Of a stretch of 64,000 nt of DNA, positions 8,302 through 18,010 are shown piece by piece. Source of the DNA: VXOZ01 sp965220045 (lineage in GTDB: Bacteria; Chloroflexota; UBA11872; VXOZ01). The number at the start of each line of letters is the position of its first letter. Positions within the stretch are counted from its first letter, which is position 1. Made by a program: the position numbers and the translations under genes. The stretch covers positions 3,224,001-3,288,000 of the forward strand of contig OZ244803.1 in NCBI GenBank assembly GCA_965220045.1, in the 5' to 3' direction. The notes under the pieces were generated by a model, which had not been told where the DNA came from, made no database searches, and saw only the letters and a list, made by a program, of their open reading frames with translations.

Positions 8302-11300
8302 ATGAATCTTGATGGTATTCGCGCGCTTCTCGCTCCGTTGCCGTGGGCGGAGGCGACACGCAGCGCGTTGCATTTGCAGCAATCGCAGCCGGTGTCTGTG
8401 CGTGCCGGCGCGCGGCCGGTGCTGGCCGCGCTCGCTCAGCAGCACGCCACGCAGCCGTTGCTGGTGTTGTGCGCCGATCGCGACCGGGCGCACCGCTTCT
8501 ACCAGGAGTTGTGCTCGTGGTCGCCGCGGCCGTCGAACGTGCTCTTCTATCCCGAGCTCGACTACCTGCCCTATGAGAACTTGCCGCACTTCTCCAGCAC
8601 GTTGAGCGCGCGCATTGCGGTGCTCGGCACTCTGCTGGCGGGTCAGAGTGCCAACCTGCCGGCCGGAGAGAATCCGGTCGTCGTTACCTCGGTGCGGGCC
8701 CTGTTCGAGCGGCTGCCGTCGCCGGCGGAATTGGGCGAACACGTGCTCGTGCTGGCGCCGGGCCAGCGCACCGATCCGGCGGCGCTGAAGCACCGGCTGG
8801 CCCGCTTTGGCTACGAGCCCATGCCGCAAGTGGAAGAGCCCGGCACCTTCACAGGACGCGGCGGCATTGTGGATATTTTCCCGCCCTCGGAAGACCAGCC
8901 TATGCGCGTAGAATTCTTCGGCGACGAGATCGAATCGGTGCGGCCGTTCAACGTCTCCACGCAGCGCAGTACCGCCCAGCATACGGCGCTTTCCATCCTG
9001 CCGGCCAACGAGGTGCCGACGTGGCGCAGCACCGACTTCGCCGCTGAAGTGCGCGCGCTCGACCGCGGCGGCCTGCGACCGGAGGTGCGCGAGCAATGGC
9101 AACGCCACCTGCGTCTGCTGGAAGAGGGTGTCTATTTTGAGCATGCGTCGTTCTATACGATGCCCTTTCTCGAACACAACTTGCTGCACTACCTGCCGGA
9201 CGGTCTCCTGCTGGCGGAGGATGCCGCCAACCTGCAGGACGTTGCCAACGCCCTGGAAGCGCAAACTGCCGAGCGGAAGCGGCGGCTGATTGCGGGAGGC
9301 GAACTCTCCGCCGACTGGCCGGAATCCTACCATGCGTCCGCCACGGTGCAGGCGCAGATGAGCGCCTATGCCGTGCTGGACGTGGGCGACCAGAGCGAGG
9401 AAAAGAGCGACGGGCTCGACACCCTGCCCACTTTCGCCGGCCGCCCGGGACGGCTCGCCAAAGGAGTTGGCAGCTTCAGCGAGCAGGGCATGCGCGTGGT
9501 GTTGGCAACTACCCAGCTTGAGCGCGTGACGGAAATCCTGCTGGAATACGACCTCGCGCCCACCGTGCTCGATACACTTGAGACGGCCCCGCCACCGGGC
9601 AGCGTCAGCGTGGCGTCGCTTTCACTGGCGGAAGGCCTCCGCTGCGAGCACGCGGGACTGCTGGTGCTCTCGGACGCCGAGATCTTTGGCTGGAAACGGC
9701 CGCCCACGGCGGCCCGCCTGCGGCCCTCCGTGCGGGGCCAGCGGCTCTTGGACGAGCTTCAAGTCGGCGACCACGTCGTGCACGTGGATCACGGCATCGG
9801 GCGCTTCGCCGGCATCCAGCGCATGCCCGGACCCTCCGGCGAGCGTGAATACCTGGTGCTGGAGTTCGCCCGCGACGACCGCATCTACGTGCCCACCGAC
9901 CACATGGACCGGGTGGAGAAATACGTCGGCATGGGCGAGCGCGTGCCCAGTCTCTCGCGCCTGGGCACCCAGGAGTGGCAGCGCGCCAAGCAGCGCGCAC
10001 AGCAGTCGGTGGCGGACATGGCCCACGACCTGGTGGACGTGGCCGTGGCCCGCGAGTCCGAACCCGGCCACGCCTTTGCCGCCGACACCGACTGGCAGCG
10101 GCAGCTCGAGCAGGCCTTCCCCTACGCGGAGACACCGGACCAGGAGAAGGCTATCACGGATGTAAAAGGCGACATGGAGCAGCCGAAGCCCACGGACCGC
10201 CTCATCTGCGGCGACGTCGGATTCGGCAAGACCGAGGTGGCGATCCGCGCCGCATTCAAGGCGGTCATGGACGGCAAGCAGGTTGCCGTGCTCGTGCCGA
10301 CGACCGTGCTCGCGCTGCAGCACTATGAGACGCTGAGCAGCCGCCTGCGGCCGTTTCCGGTGCGGGTGGGTCTGGTGAGCCGCTTCCGCACACCGAAGGA
10401 GATCAAGAAGCACCTGGCAGACCTCGGCACCGGCCGGCTCGACATTGCCGTTGGCACGCACCGCTTGCTCTCGAAAGACGTGGAATTCAAAGACCTTGGC
10501 CTCGTCATCGTCGATGAGGAGCAGCGCTTCGGCGTGGCGCAGAAAGAGCACTTCAAACAACTGCGCAAGCAGGTGGACGTGCTGGCGCTCTCCGCGACGC
10601 CGATTCCGCGCACGCTGCACATGGCGCTGGCGGGCATTCGCGATCTCAGCGTCATCGAGACTCCGCCGCCCAACCGCCTGGCGGTCAAGACCTACGTCAC
10701 CGCGTTCGATGACGACCTGGTCCGCGACGCCATCCAGCGGGAACTCAACCGCGGCGGACAAATCTTCATGGTGCACAACGACATCGAGACGATTTACTCA
10801 CTGGCCTACCACATACGGGAGTTGGTGCCGACGGCGCGGGTCACCGTGGGCCACGGCCAGATGGAATCGGACCGCCTGGAAAAGGTGATGCACGAATTCG
10901 TGCAGGGCGAGTACGACATTCTGGTGAGCACCACCATCATTGAGAACGGCCTGGATATCCCGCGCGTGAACACGCTCATCGTCAATGACGCCTGGCGCTT
11001 TGGGCTGGCGCAGCTTTACCAGTTGCGGGGCCGCGTGGGCCGCGCCGACGTACAGGCCTATTCCTACTTTCTCTACAACCCGGTGAAGCAACTCTCGGAA
11101 GAGGCTGAGAAGCGGCTGGACGCCATCATGGAAGCTACGGAGTTAGGCGCGGGCTTCAAGATCGCATTGCGCGACCTGGAAATTCGCGGCGCGGGCAACC
11201 TGCTGGGATCCGAGCAGCACGGCTTTGTGAATGCCGTGGGTCTCAACCTCTACACCAAAATGCTCCAGCAAACGGTGCAGTCCATGCTCGGCCAGCAGCC

Positions 11301-11772
11301 CAAAGCAGACTTGCCGCCGGAACAGGCGCTGGAATCTGTGGTGGACCTGCCGCTGGCCGCGTACATACCGGACGAATACGTCGGCGGCGTGGGCACCAAG
11401 ATGAAGCTCTACCAACGGGCGGCTGCCCTGAAATCCCGGGCGGAGACCGAGGGGCTTGCCGAAGAACTCCGCGACCGGTTCGGCCCACCGCCGCCGGCAG
11501 TCAAGAACCTCCTGGCGCTCTTGCGGCTGCGCGCCCGAGCCGCTGAGAACGGCATTCTCTCCGTGGCCTTCGAGGACGACATGCTCGTCATTCGCTTCCG
11601 CGAGGAGCGTGTATTCGACCGCATGCGCATATTCAAGGAGTTCGGCACCGACGTGCGTCTGACCCGCAACGTGGTCCGCTGGCACGTGGGCCGCCGGGAA
11701 GAACAGTGGCGCGACGGGCTGGATAGTCTGCTCGATATGCTGTTGGAATCGAAGGTGCTGGTGGGGACGTAA
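8302..11772 (+). CDS. mfd: Transcription-repair coupling factor
   Basis: A 1156-residue superfamily 2 translocase that dislodges RNA polymerase stalled at DNA lesions and recruits UvrA. Domain order is as expected: UvrB-like N-terminal region (YPELDYLPYENLPH near residue 90, GIVDIFPP near 190), RNAP-interaction domain (GDHVVHVDHGIGRFAGI near 490), helicase lobe 1 with Walker A GDVGFGKTE near 637 and DEEQ near 738, SATPIPRTLH (motif III), lobe 2 with STTIIENGLDIPR and QLRGRVGRA, and a C-terminal TRCF domain from ~1000. Full length, no frameshift. hepT starts 12 bases after its stop. Confidence 0.98.
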   Translation: MNLDGIRALLAPLPWAEATRSALHLQQSQPVSVRAGARPVLAALAQQHATQPLLVLCADRDRAHRFYQELCSWSPRPSNVLFYPELDYLPYENLPHFSSTLSARIAVLGTLLAGQSANLPAGENPVVVTSVRALFERLPSPAELGEHVLVLAPGQRTDPAALKHRLARFGYEPMPQVEEPGTFTGRGGIVDIFPPSEDQPMRVEFFGDEIESVRPFNVSTQRSTAQHTALSILPANEVPTWRSTDFAAEVRALDRGGLRPEVREQWQRHLRLLEEGVYFEHASFYTMPFLEHNLLHYLPDGLLLAEDAANLQDVANALEAQTAERKRRLIAGGELSADWPESYHASATVQAQMSAYAVLDVGDQSEEKSDGLDTLPTFAGRPGRLAKGVGSFSEQGMRVVLATTQLERVTEILLEYDLAPTVLDTLETAPPPGSVSVASLSLAEGLRCEHAGLLVLSDAEIFGWKRPPTAARLRPSVRGQRLLDELQVGDHVVHVDHGIGRFAGIQRMPGPSGEREYLVLEFARDDRIYVPTDHMDRVEKYVGMGERVPSLSRLGTQEWQRAKQRAQQSVADMAHDLVDVAVARESEPGHAFAADTDWQRQLEQAFPYAETPDQEKAITDVKGDMEQPKPTDRLICGDVGFGKTEVAIRAAFKAVMDGKQVAVLVPTTVLALQHYETLSSRLRPFPVRVGLVSRFRTPKEIKKHLADLGTGRLDIAVGTHRLLSKDVEFKDLGLVIVDEEQRFGVAQKEHFKQLRKQVDVLALSATPIPRTLHMALAGIRDLSVIETPPPNRLAVKTYVTAFDDDLVRDAIQRELNRGGQIFMVHNDIETIYSLAYHIRELVPTARVTVGHGQMESDRLEKVMHEFVQGEYDILVSTTIIENGLDIPRVNTLIVNDAWRFGLAQLYQLRGRVGRADVQAYSYFLYNPVKQLSEEAEKRLDAIMEATELGAGFKIALRDLEIRGAGNLLGSEQHGFVNAVGLNLYTKMLQQTVQSMLGQQPKADLPPEQALESVVDLPLAAYIPDEYVGGVGTKMKLYQRAAALKSRAETEGLAEELRDRFGPPPPAVKNLLALLRLRARAAENGILSVAFEDDMLVIRFREERVFDRMRIFKEFGTDVRLTRNVVRWHVGRREEQWRDGLDSLLDMLLESKVLVGT

Positions 11773-11784
11773 GGGTAGCGTACT

Positions 11785-12129
11785 ATGGCAAAACAGCAAC
11801 TTAACCATCTTGAAGACATCCGCAGAGAGTCAGAGCAAATAATGGAGTTCGTACAGGACATGACTCTTGCTGCTTTTGTCAGCGATGTAAAGACCCAATA
11901 TGCAGTGCGACTTGCACTCGCCCACATTGGTGAAGCTGTTAAGCGTTTACCGGAGACACTAACAATCCAACATCCTGAAATACCCTGGAAGCAGATAGCT
12001 GGAATGCGAGACCGTTTGGTGCATGAATATGCTACCGTGGATGTAGGCATAGTTTGGCGAACGGCGACGACAAGCGTGCCGGAATTAGCGAAAGCGGTTT
12101 CCACAATCCTTCGAGGGGAAACGCAATGA
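11785..12129 (+). CDS. hepT: HepT-like HEPN toxin
   Basis: A 114-residue all-helical HEPN protein with RDRLVHEY at residues 74-81, which fits the RX4HXY motif of HepT RNase toxins. In characterised HepT-MntA systems the partner nucleotidyltransferase AMPylates the HepT Tyr and blocks its RNase activity. The stop codon overlaps the start of the downstream MNT gene in an ATGA, so the two are translationally coupled. It is only 12 bases behind mfd, so it may share that transcript. The toxin-first order is seen in a subset of these pairs. Confidence 0.9.
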   Translation: MAKQQLNHLEDIRRESEQIMEFVQDMTLAAFVSDVKTQYAVRLALAHIGEAVKRLPETLTIQHPEIPWKQIAGMRDRLVHEYATVDVGIVWRTATTSVPELAKAVSTILRGETQ

Positions 12130-12470
12130 AGGCCATAAAGATACTGACACGTGATACTGCCTTGCGGATACTTGAGGCGCATCGCGGGGAACTCAAGCGC
12201 CTTGGCGTGGAGAAGATCGCGCTCTATGGGTCGGTGGCACGCAATGAAGCCACGCCGCAGAGCGACGTGGATGTTCTCGTGGAATTGGCCGATGCGTTTC
12301 TGACGCTGGAAGGCTATATGGATCTCTGCTTCTACTTGGAGGAGCTTTTTGAGCGTCACGTGGACGTAACGACGTTTCGCAGCATCAAGCCGCACATGCG
12401 CGACCGTGTACAGGCCGACGCTGTGTATGCTGAATTGCGGGAAGAGGCGGCGGCTGGTTCCGGTTCCTGA
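12126..12470 (+). CDS. mntA: MNT-type nucleotidyltransferase antitoxin
   Basis: A 114-residue minimal nucleotidyltransferase. The signature GSVARNEATPQSDVDVLVE fits GSX10DXD, which binds the nucleotide and metals, and a conserved third acidic position is in HVDVTTF. In HepT-MntA systems this protein transfers AMP groups to the toxin tyrosine. ATG 12126 overlaps the hepT stop by four bases; an upstream in-frame start would enter hepT and is not needed. A strong terminator follows at 12516. Confidence 0.92.
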   Translation: MKAIKILTRDTALRILEAHRGELKRLGVEKIALYGSVARNEATPQSDVDVLVELADAFLTLEGYMDLCFYLEELFERHVDVTTFRSIKPHMRDRVQADAVYAELREEAAAGSGS

Positions 12471-12515
12471 TTTAAAAGAAACCTCTGGCGAATCTGTCTC
12501 AAGCTTAACGAAAAG

Positions 12516-12550
12516 ACACCCGGGTTGAATGCCCGGGTGTTTCTTTGTCT
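12516..12550 (+). terminator. Intrinsic terminator after hepT-mntA
   Basis: ACACCCGGG (12516-12524) pairs with CCCGGGTGT (12532-12540) across a short loop, followed by TTCTTTGTCT. It ends the mfd-hepT-mntA transcription unit. Confidence 0.88.
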
Positions 12551-13457
12551 TGTCACAGACGTCGCATTAAGTCCTATCTTATTCGTGTTAATAGTATACC
12601 ACCTTGACGGTACGCGCACACATTTGCCGTAATTTTGGGGTCCTCTTGACGGTTTCTTTATGGATTCTGCCGGAGGGGTATACTAGCTGTTTCGTGGCCT
12701 GCATAAGCGGCAGGCTGCCGCAATCCCATGGTTAGTAGCTGCGGCCGCAGTGTGCGCCACGCATCGGATTTACTCTCACCCCGGCCCTCTCCCGTCAAGG
12801 GGGAGGGGGTAAGCATTGCATCAGAGAGGCATGTGCACGCGACCGTCATTCCGGCGGAGGCCGGAATCCAGAGGTGGGGTTGAAGGTGGGATCAAGCGGA
12901 AGAACCGGATTCACCCTCACCCCGGCCCTCTCCCGTCAAGGGAGAGGGGGTAAGCATTGCATCAGAGAGGCAAATGCACGCGTCCGTCATTCCGGCGGAG
13001 GCCGGAATCCAGAGGTGGGGATCTGGGTGGATATTTGCGGAAGAACCGGATTCACCCTCACCCATCGAGGGAGAGGGAGAAAGAAGAGGTAGGTTCCGGC
13101 GGATAAATGCCTGGTCCGAAGGTGGGCTGGCGCAGAAAGGTGTGATGACACAAAAAGGTGGGATGACGAAGATAGGACGTCACAGATGCGACAACGGAGA
13201 TGGGGCGATGAAGATGGCAAGACTAGGAAGGGACGACGAGGAGAAGGGTGGTCGAACTGAGAAGGAGTGGCGCACCTGTTGTGGGGGAAGAGGCGGAGAA
13301 GCACAGCTCATTGGGAAGGGAGGGATGAACCCAAGTAGACGAGTGGCAAGGGATATCAGGCACATCAGGGATCTTGCGAATGGCGTCACCTTTGTAAGCG
13401 GCGCTGCGTTTTGACCACGGAAGAGGGTTGTTTCTAAAGAGCAACGACAGCAAATTC
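12551..13457. repeat. Gap with a 141-bp direct repeat and purine-rich low-complexity DNA
   Basis: A block containing CCGGCCCTCTCCCGTCAAG, GTAAGCATTGCATCAGAGAGG and the GTCATTCCGGCGGAGGCCGGA palindrome occurs at 12770-12895 and again 141 bases later (12911-13036). A purine-rich stretch of short GAxGAxGG-type motifs follows (13100-13350). Frames crossing it (for example 12974-13414) have biased composition and no homology that I recognise. Confidence 0.7.
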
Positions 13458-13470
13458 AGGAGGATGCACT

Positions 13471-15459
13471 ATCGCAGTTAGTCAAAAGACCTACCACATT
13501 GTCCGTCGGCAGCTAGGCGCGCACTGGCACCTCATCGCGGGCATTGTTGCGCTTGTCATCGTCAGCACGGGTGTGAGTCTTATCTCGCCGCTGCTCCTCA
13601 AGCGCCTCTTTGATGAGGCCATTCCCGCCGGGAACGTCGCGCTGATCGTACCGCTCCTCGTAGGGATTGTTGTGTTTCCCTTGATTACGATGGCGCTCGG
13701 GGCGGTGCAGAACTACCTGCGCGCCAGCATCGGGGAGGCGGTCTCGCAATCGCTCCGGCAGGCGCTCTTCAATCACATGTTGTACGTGCGGATGCGAAAC
13801 CTGGAGCAGATCACAAGTGGACGCATCATCCGCACGATTACCAAAGTGTGCGGCGAAATTGGCGAGGTATACGTGACCAACGAATTGCTCCCGATATTCA
13901 CGAATGCCGCTCTCCTGCTGGGGACGCTGGGTGTGATGTTCTACTTGAACATCCGCTTGCTGCTCGTAAGTCTCATCGTTTTCCCGCTTTCTTGGGGGCT
14001 CGTGCATCGGATGCGGAATTACGCGGAAGGGCTGGACCGCGAATTGATCAAGCACAGGGAACACGGCATGAACTACCTGCTTGACGTGATCCCCGGCATG
14101 CGCGCGCTGCGCGCGGGTTCCGGCGAGCAGTACGAGACCGGACGGTGGGTGGAATGGCTCAAGGCCGATTGGAGAATCAAGGCGAAAACCATTACCTTCC
14201 ACAATCTGACCCGCGTGTTGCCCGTGGACCTGATCCAGAACGTCGGAGTCGGACTCGTGTACGGCTACGGCGCGTACGAGGTTATCAACGGTCGGTTGAG
14301 CGTCGGTGGACTGGTGGCCTTCATCATCTATGTTCCGCGCGCGTACACGGCGTTTGAGACCATCTTGGACGGCCACATTAGCACCGGCCAGGCGAAGGCC
14401 GCTGCCGAGAGGATTGACTCGTTGCTCAGCTTGCCCTGCGAGGACACGCCGCCTGCCGCGCAGGACGCGGTGCGCGGCCTGCCACTGGTAGGTGACAAGA
14501 TGAGGAGCAAGTCAGTTAGGGTGGAATCGAACCTGCGTGAGGCTCAGCCGGTCGGACAAGTGCCGCAAGAGCCAACTGCGCAATCATCGCAAGTTTTGCA
14601 CGCATCCATTCGTACTTCGACAGGCTCAGCGCGAACGGATGCTGACCCGCGGGTGACTGCCAAGGATTCAGCAGGTTCGGCACGAACGGATGCTGACACG
14701 TCAGTGCCTGGCAAGGACACAGCCGGTACTAGCGGTGCCGCCATTGAATTCTCCAATGTCTGTTTCGACTACGGCCGTGACGGCTTCGGCTTGGACGACG
14801 TTTCCTTTTGCGTCGCACCCGGCGCCTTTATCGGCATCGTGGGACCGAGCGGCGGCGGCAAGAGTACGGTCTTCGATCTCTTGCTGCGCTTCTACGAACC
14901 CCGCTCGGGCGCAATTCGCGTGGACGGCACGGATATCGCGTCGTTGCCGCTGCCGCTCCTGCGCGAGATGATCGGGCTCGTACCGCAGGATGTCTTTCTC
15001 TGGAATGACAGCATCTACGCCAATCTCGTTTACCCTGCTCGAGACGTGTCGCGAGAGCGTGTGATTGAGGCGGCTAGGGCGGCGCAACTTCACGACTTCG
15101 TCGAGTCGCTGCCGGAGGGTTACGAGACACACGTCGGCGAGCGCGGTTTGGCCCTCTCCGGCGGCGAGCGCCAGCGCCTCGCGCTCTGCCGGGCAATCCT
15201 GGAACAACCCCAGATCCTGCTATTGGACGAAGCCACATCCGCCCTGGACGCGCTCACCGACCAAAAGGTGCGCACGGCCCTGGAGACGGCGCGGCGCGGC
15301 AGGACCACCATCGTCGTGGCGCACCGGCTGGTAACCGTGATGAGCGCAGACAACATCCTGTTGCTCGACGAAGGAAGGCTGATCCAGGAAGGGGCGCCCC
15401 AAGCGCTGCTCGCGCAGCCGGGTCTCTTCCAGGACCTCTATGAAGCGCAGAAGCTGTAA
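13471..15459 (+). CDS. ABC exporter, fused transmembrane and ATPase domains
   Basis: A half-transporter of the MsbA/MDR type. An N-terminal six-helix domain (VSLISPLLLKRLFDEAIP at the first extracellular loop) is followed by an ATPase with Walker A GPSGGGKST, Q-loop VPQDVFLWN, signature LSGGERQRLAL, Walker B ILLLDEATSALD and H-loop VAHRL. I place the start at ATC 13471: a perfect AGGAGG ends seven bases before it, the frame upstream is closed at 13435, and the extra 34 residues complete the first membrane helix; the first conventional codon, GTG 13573, would cut that helix. The ~100-residue linker (about 14450-14735) is unusually long and contains two copies of a dispersed palindromic repeat. 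The substrate is unknown. Confidence 0.88.
   Translation: MAVSQKTYHIVRRQLGAHWHLIAGIVALVIVSTGVSLISPLLLKRLFDEAIPAGNVALIVPLLVGIVVFPLITMALGAVQNYLRASIGEAVSQSLRQALFNHMLYVRMRNLEQITSGRIIRTITKVCGEIGEVYVTNELLPIFTNAALLLGTLGVMFYLNIRLLLVSLIVFPLSWGLVHRMRNYAEGLDRELIKHREHGMNYLLDVIPGMRALRAGSGEQYETGRWVEWLKADWRIKAKTITFHNLTRVLPVDLIQNVGVGLVYGYGAYEVINGRLSVGGLVAFIIYVPRAYTAFETILDGHISTGQAKAAAERIDSLLSLPCEDTPPAAQDAVRGLPLVGDKMRSKSVRVESNLREAQPVGQVPQEPTAQSSQVLHASIRTSTGSARTDADPRVTAKDSAGSARTDADTSVPGKDTAGTSGAAIEFSNVCFDYGRDGFGLDDVSFCVAPGAFIGIVGPSGGGKSTVFDLLLRFYEPRSGAIRVDGTDIASLPLPLLREMIGLVPQDVFLWNDSIYANLVYPARDVSRERVIEAARAAQLHDFVESLPEGYETHVGERGLALSGGERQRLALCRAILEQPQILLLDEATSALDALTDQKVRTALETARRGRTTIVVAHRLVTVMSADNILLLDEGRLIQEGAPQALLAQPGLFQDLYEAQKL
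14602..14695 (+). repeat. Palindromic repeat elements inside the ABC exporter gene
   Basis: Two copies of the element TTCGACAGGCTCAGCGCGAA..GGATG (first bounded by GCATCC and GGATGC at 14602-14642; second, diverged, at about 14662-14695) lie in frame and encode STGSARTDAD and SAGSARTDAD. The same element is intergenic near 23505, 33520, 39680, 50600 and 62443. Confidence 0.85.
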
Positions 15460-15558
15460 AGGCACGCAGCAGCGAATTACCTCGTCAAATCTGCCTGCTG
15501 TAACTCGATCGACCTGTACATGACTGGACAACGTCCGGGCTTGTCCTATACTGAACAC

Positions 15559-16962
15559 ATGTCAACGCAAACCAACATGATTCGCCAAGTACGCGCACAC
15601 CTGCTGTTGTGGGACTGGAGACTCTTTGCGTTCATTTTCCTCTTTCTCGCACTGCCGGGAATATATCAGCTTTATCGCGTTCACCTGGTCGGCAATGCCA
15701 TCCCGGATCCTGGCGCTTTGGCGATTGTGGCCCAGTGGCAGTTCGTCAATCTAGTGATTGAAGTCTTCCAGGAAGCGACGATTCTTGCCATCTACTTCTT
15801 CGTCGGCAGTCGCATAGCGAGCAGCGCCGTGGTGCAGTTGGATCGTCTGAAGAGTGTCCTTGTATTCATATTCGTCATCTCCACCGTCTTCGCCGTGGCC
15901 GCTTTTGCCTTCCGCGGCAATTTCGTCGAGATCGTTGCTACGCCTGAGGCAATTCAAGCGGAAACGAGAGACTTTCTAGGCATCACCGTTCTAGGCACGC
16001 CGTTCGTTCTTCTATTCGCGGCGGCAATGGTCATCTTGCAAGCGTTGAACAAGAGAGCGCTGATTCTGGGTATGGCATTTCTCAACGTTGTGGTCAGATT
16101 CGCCTTCGATAGTCTTTTTTTCGGCGGGTATGCCTTTTCGTTGGGAGCCGGCGTGATCGGCGTCGCCTGGTCATCTATCTTGGCCAGCATATTGCTGTTC
16201 GCGGTCGCAATGTACGCGCTGCTGACCACCATGGGAGTCTCTGCATCGGCACTCTTAGCTAAGCCGACGTTTCAGGACATCCGCACCTACGTCGGAGTAG
16301 GCGCGGGTAGTGGACTGGACAGTCTGATCAGGAACCTTGCCTACTTCGTGATGATCATCCGAATTGTCAACTCGATCGGTGCCGAAGAGATTGGGGGCTA
16401 CTACCTGTCCATTCAGATATTTTGGAGCTTCATGCTGGTGCCGGTGCTGGCTTTCGCTGATTCAGCCAAGGCGCTGTTCGCAAACAACAGCGAGCAGATA
16501 GGACGAGTACGGCAACTTTGGCACACTTCGTTGATCGTTGTGGCCGTGATGATGGTAGTCTGGCTTCTTTTCGTGCCATTTTGGGAGATTGCCGCCAGGG
16601 CACTCAATCCGGACGAAGCTACGGTGGCCTACGCTACAACGGCATTTGCCGTGCTCTTCGTCCCGTACGTCTTGTTCTCGTTCAACACCGTGACGGACAG
16701 CCTATTCTACGGGCTCGGCAAGACCCGGTACATGGCCTATCAATCAATAATCACAAACGGAACGGTCTACGTTATCGCCTTTCTGCTCTACGTCTTGGGG
16801 TTGTGGGAGCCGGACTTCCTAAGCGTAATGCTGCTATTTGGCCTCGGTATCCTCGTCGACTCGATTTTGACCATGCTATTCGCGGTCAAGGCGCTGTATT
16901 TTGACCCCGCTCGCGAGCCAAGCGCTACTACTCCCAACATGCACGCGTCGCTTGAACAATAG
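15559..16962 (+). CDS. MATE-family multidrug/cation antiporter-like membrane protein
   Basis: A 467-residue integral membrane protein with about twelve hydrophobic segments in two similar halves, as in MatE/NorM carriers, which export cationic compounds in exchange for Na+ or H+. Segments begin at LFAFIFLFLALPGIYQLY and end at VMLLFGLGILVDSILTML. It lies 99 bases after the ABC exporter on the same strand, consistent with a joint efflux role. ATG 15559 is preferred; an upstream in-frame ATG (15520) would add 13 residues that look intergenic. The assignment rests on topology and general sequence character rather than on a diagnostic motif. Confidence 0.75.
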   Translation: MSTQTNMIRQVRAHLLLWDWRLFAFIFLFLALPGIYQLYRVHLVGNAIPDPGALAIVAQWQFVNLVIEVFQEATILAIYFFVGSRIASSAVVQLDRLKSVLVFIFVISTVFAVAAFAFRGNFVEIVATPEAIQAETRDFLGITVLGTPFVLLFAAAMVILQALNKRALILGMAFLNVVVRFAFDSLFFGGYAFSLGAGVIGVAWSSILASILLFAVAMYALLTTMGVSASALLAKPTFQDIRTYVGVGAGSGLDSLIRNLAYFVMIIRIVNSIGAEEIGGYYLSIQIFWSFMLVPVLAFADSAKALFANNSEQIGRVRQLWHTSLIVVAVMMVVWLLFVPFWEIAARALNPDEATVAYATTAFAVLFVPYVLFSFNTVTDSLFYGLGKTRYMAYQSIITNGTVYVIAFLLYVLGLWEPDFLSVMLLFGLGILVDSILTMLFAVKALYFDPAREPSATTPNMHASLEQ

Positions 16963-17050
16963 GCTATAGAGCGTTTGCCGCAGCCAATCACTGCCCCGTA
17001 TAATCACCGCAAGAACCCACCCCTTCACGCAATGCGAAAAGCCGCTCCCC

Positions 17051-18010
17051 ATGCGCGTACTCATTACCGGCGTCACCGGCTTTGCGGGCAGCCATGTGGC
17101 GGATGTGTGCGTAGCGCGCGGGGCGGAGGTATGGGGCTTGACGCAAACGGCGGGCCCCCATCTCAATCTCGCGCACCTCGGCGAACGGGTTCATCTCTCC
17201 ACTGCGGACATTGCCGATGGGCCGAGCGTGGATGCCGCCCTCGCCGACATCGCGCCTGATTGGGTCTTCCATCTGGCCGCTCAGGCCTACGTGCCCACCG
17301 CATGGGACGACCCGGCCGCGACGATCGCCACCAATGTCTTGGGGCAATTGAACGTCATCCTGGCCATGCAAGAACATGCTCCCCGGGCGCGGCTGCTCGT
17401 GGTGAGTTCGAGCCACGTCTACGGCATGGTGGATGAGCGCGACCAACCCGTGAACGAATCAACGCCTTTTCGCCCCGCCGACCCGTATGCCGTGAGCAAG
17501 GTGGCACAAGACATGCTGGCGTTGCAATACTGGCAGAGCCACGGGTTGCACAGCGTGCGGGTGCGTCCGTTCAACCACATCGGTCCGCGCCAAGCGCCGG
17601 ACTATGTCGTCGCCCGCTTTGCGCGGGAGATCGCGCAGATGGAGGCAGGACTGATCCCGCCGGTCTTGAGAGTGGGCAACTTGAGCGCGAAACGCGATTT
17701 TACCGACGTGCGCGACGTGGCTAACGCCTACTGGCTTGCGCTTGAGAAAGGTATGCCCGGTGCGGTGTATGTCATCGGATCCGGCACGGCGCGGTCAATT
17801 GACGAGATGTTGCAGACAATGCTGGGCCTGGCGCGCGTAGACATTCAAGTGGAGACCGATCCGGCGCTGCTGCGGCCGGGCGACCTGCCGGTGTTGGAGG
17901 CGGATCCGGGGGCGTTCCAAGAGCAGGCCGGCTGGCAGGCCGCCATTCCTCTGGAGCGGACACTGGAAGACACCCTAAACTACTGGCGGGAACAGGTACG
18001 CGCCTCCTAG
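17051..18010 (+). CDS. NAD(P)-dependent nucleotide-sugar epimerase/reductase, GDP-4-keto-6-deoxymannose reductase-like
   Basis: A 319-residue extended SDR. The cofactor motif is TGVTGFAGSH at residues 6-15, the catalytic Ser is in VVSSSHVYG, the catalytic pair is DPYAVSK (YxxxK) and the substrate-binding RPFNHIGPRQAPDYV is characteristic of Rmd enzymes that reduce GDP-4-keto-6-deoxy-D-mannose to GDP-D-rhamnose. Related GDP-mannose dehydratases share the fold, so substrate and reaction direction are inferred. It is followed by a phosphohexomutase, and together they could feed a deoxyhexose into surface glycans. Confidence 0.88.
   Translation: MRVLITGVTGFAGSHVADVCVARGAEVWGLTQTAGPHLNLAHLGERVHLSTADIADGPSVDAALADIAPDWVFHLAAQAYVPTAWDDPAATIATNVLGQLNVILAMQEHAPRARLLVVSSSHVYGMVDERDQPVNESTPFRPADPYAVSKVAQDMLALQYWQSHGLHSVRVRPFNHIGPRQAPDYVVARFAREIAQMEAGLIPPVLRVGNLSAKRDFTDVRDVANAYWLALEKGMPGAVYVIGSGTARSIDEMLQTMLGLARVDIQVETDPALLRPGDLPVLEADPGAFQEQAGWQAAIPLERTLEDTLNYWREQVRAS

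Noticed and set aside
8284..9333. 349-codon open frame antisense to mfd, and another at 9622-10776
   Set aside because: High GC third positions in mfd keep the opposite frame open; the composition is His/Arg-rich and no motif or ribosome site is visible.
12974..13414. 146-codon plus-strand frame before the ABC exporter
   Set aside because: Low-complexity purine-rich DNA and repeat palindromes; no homology recognised.
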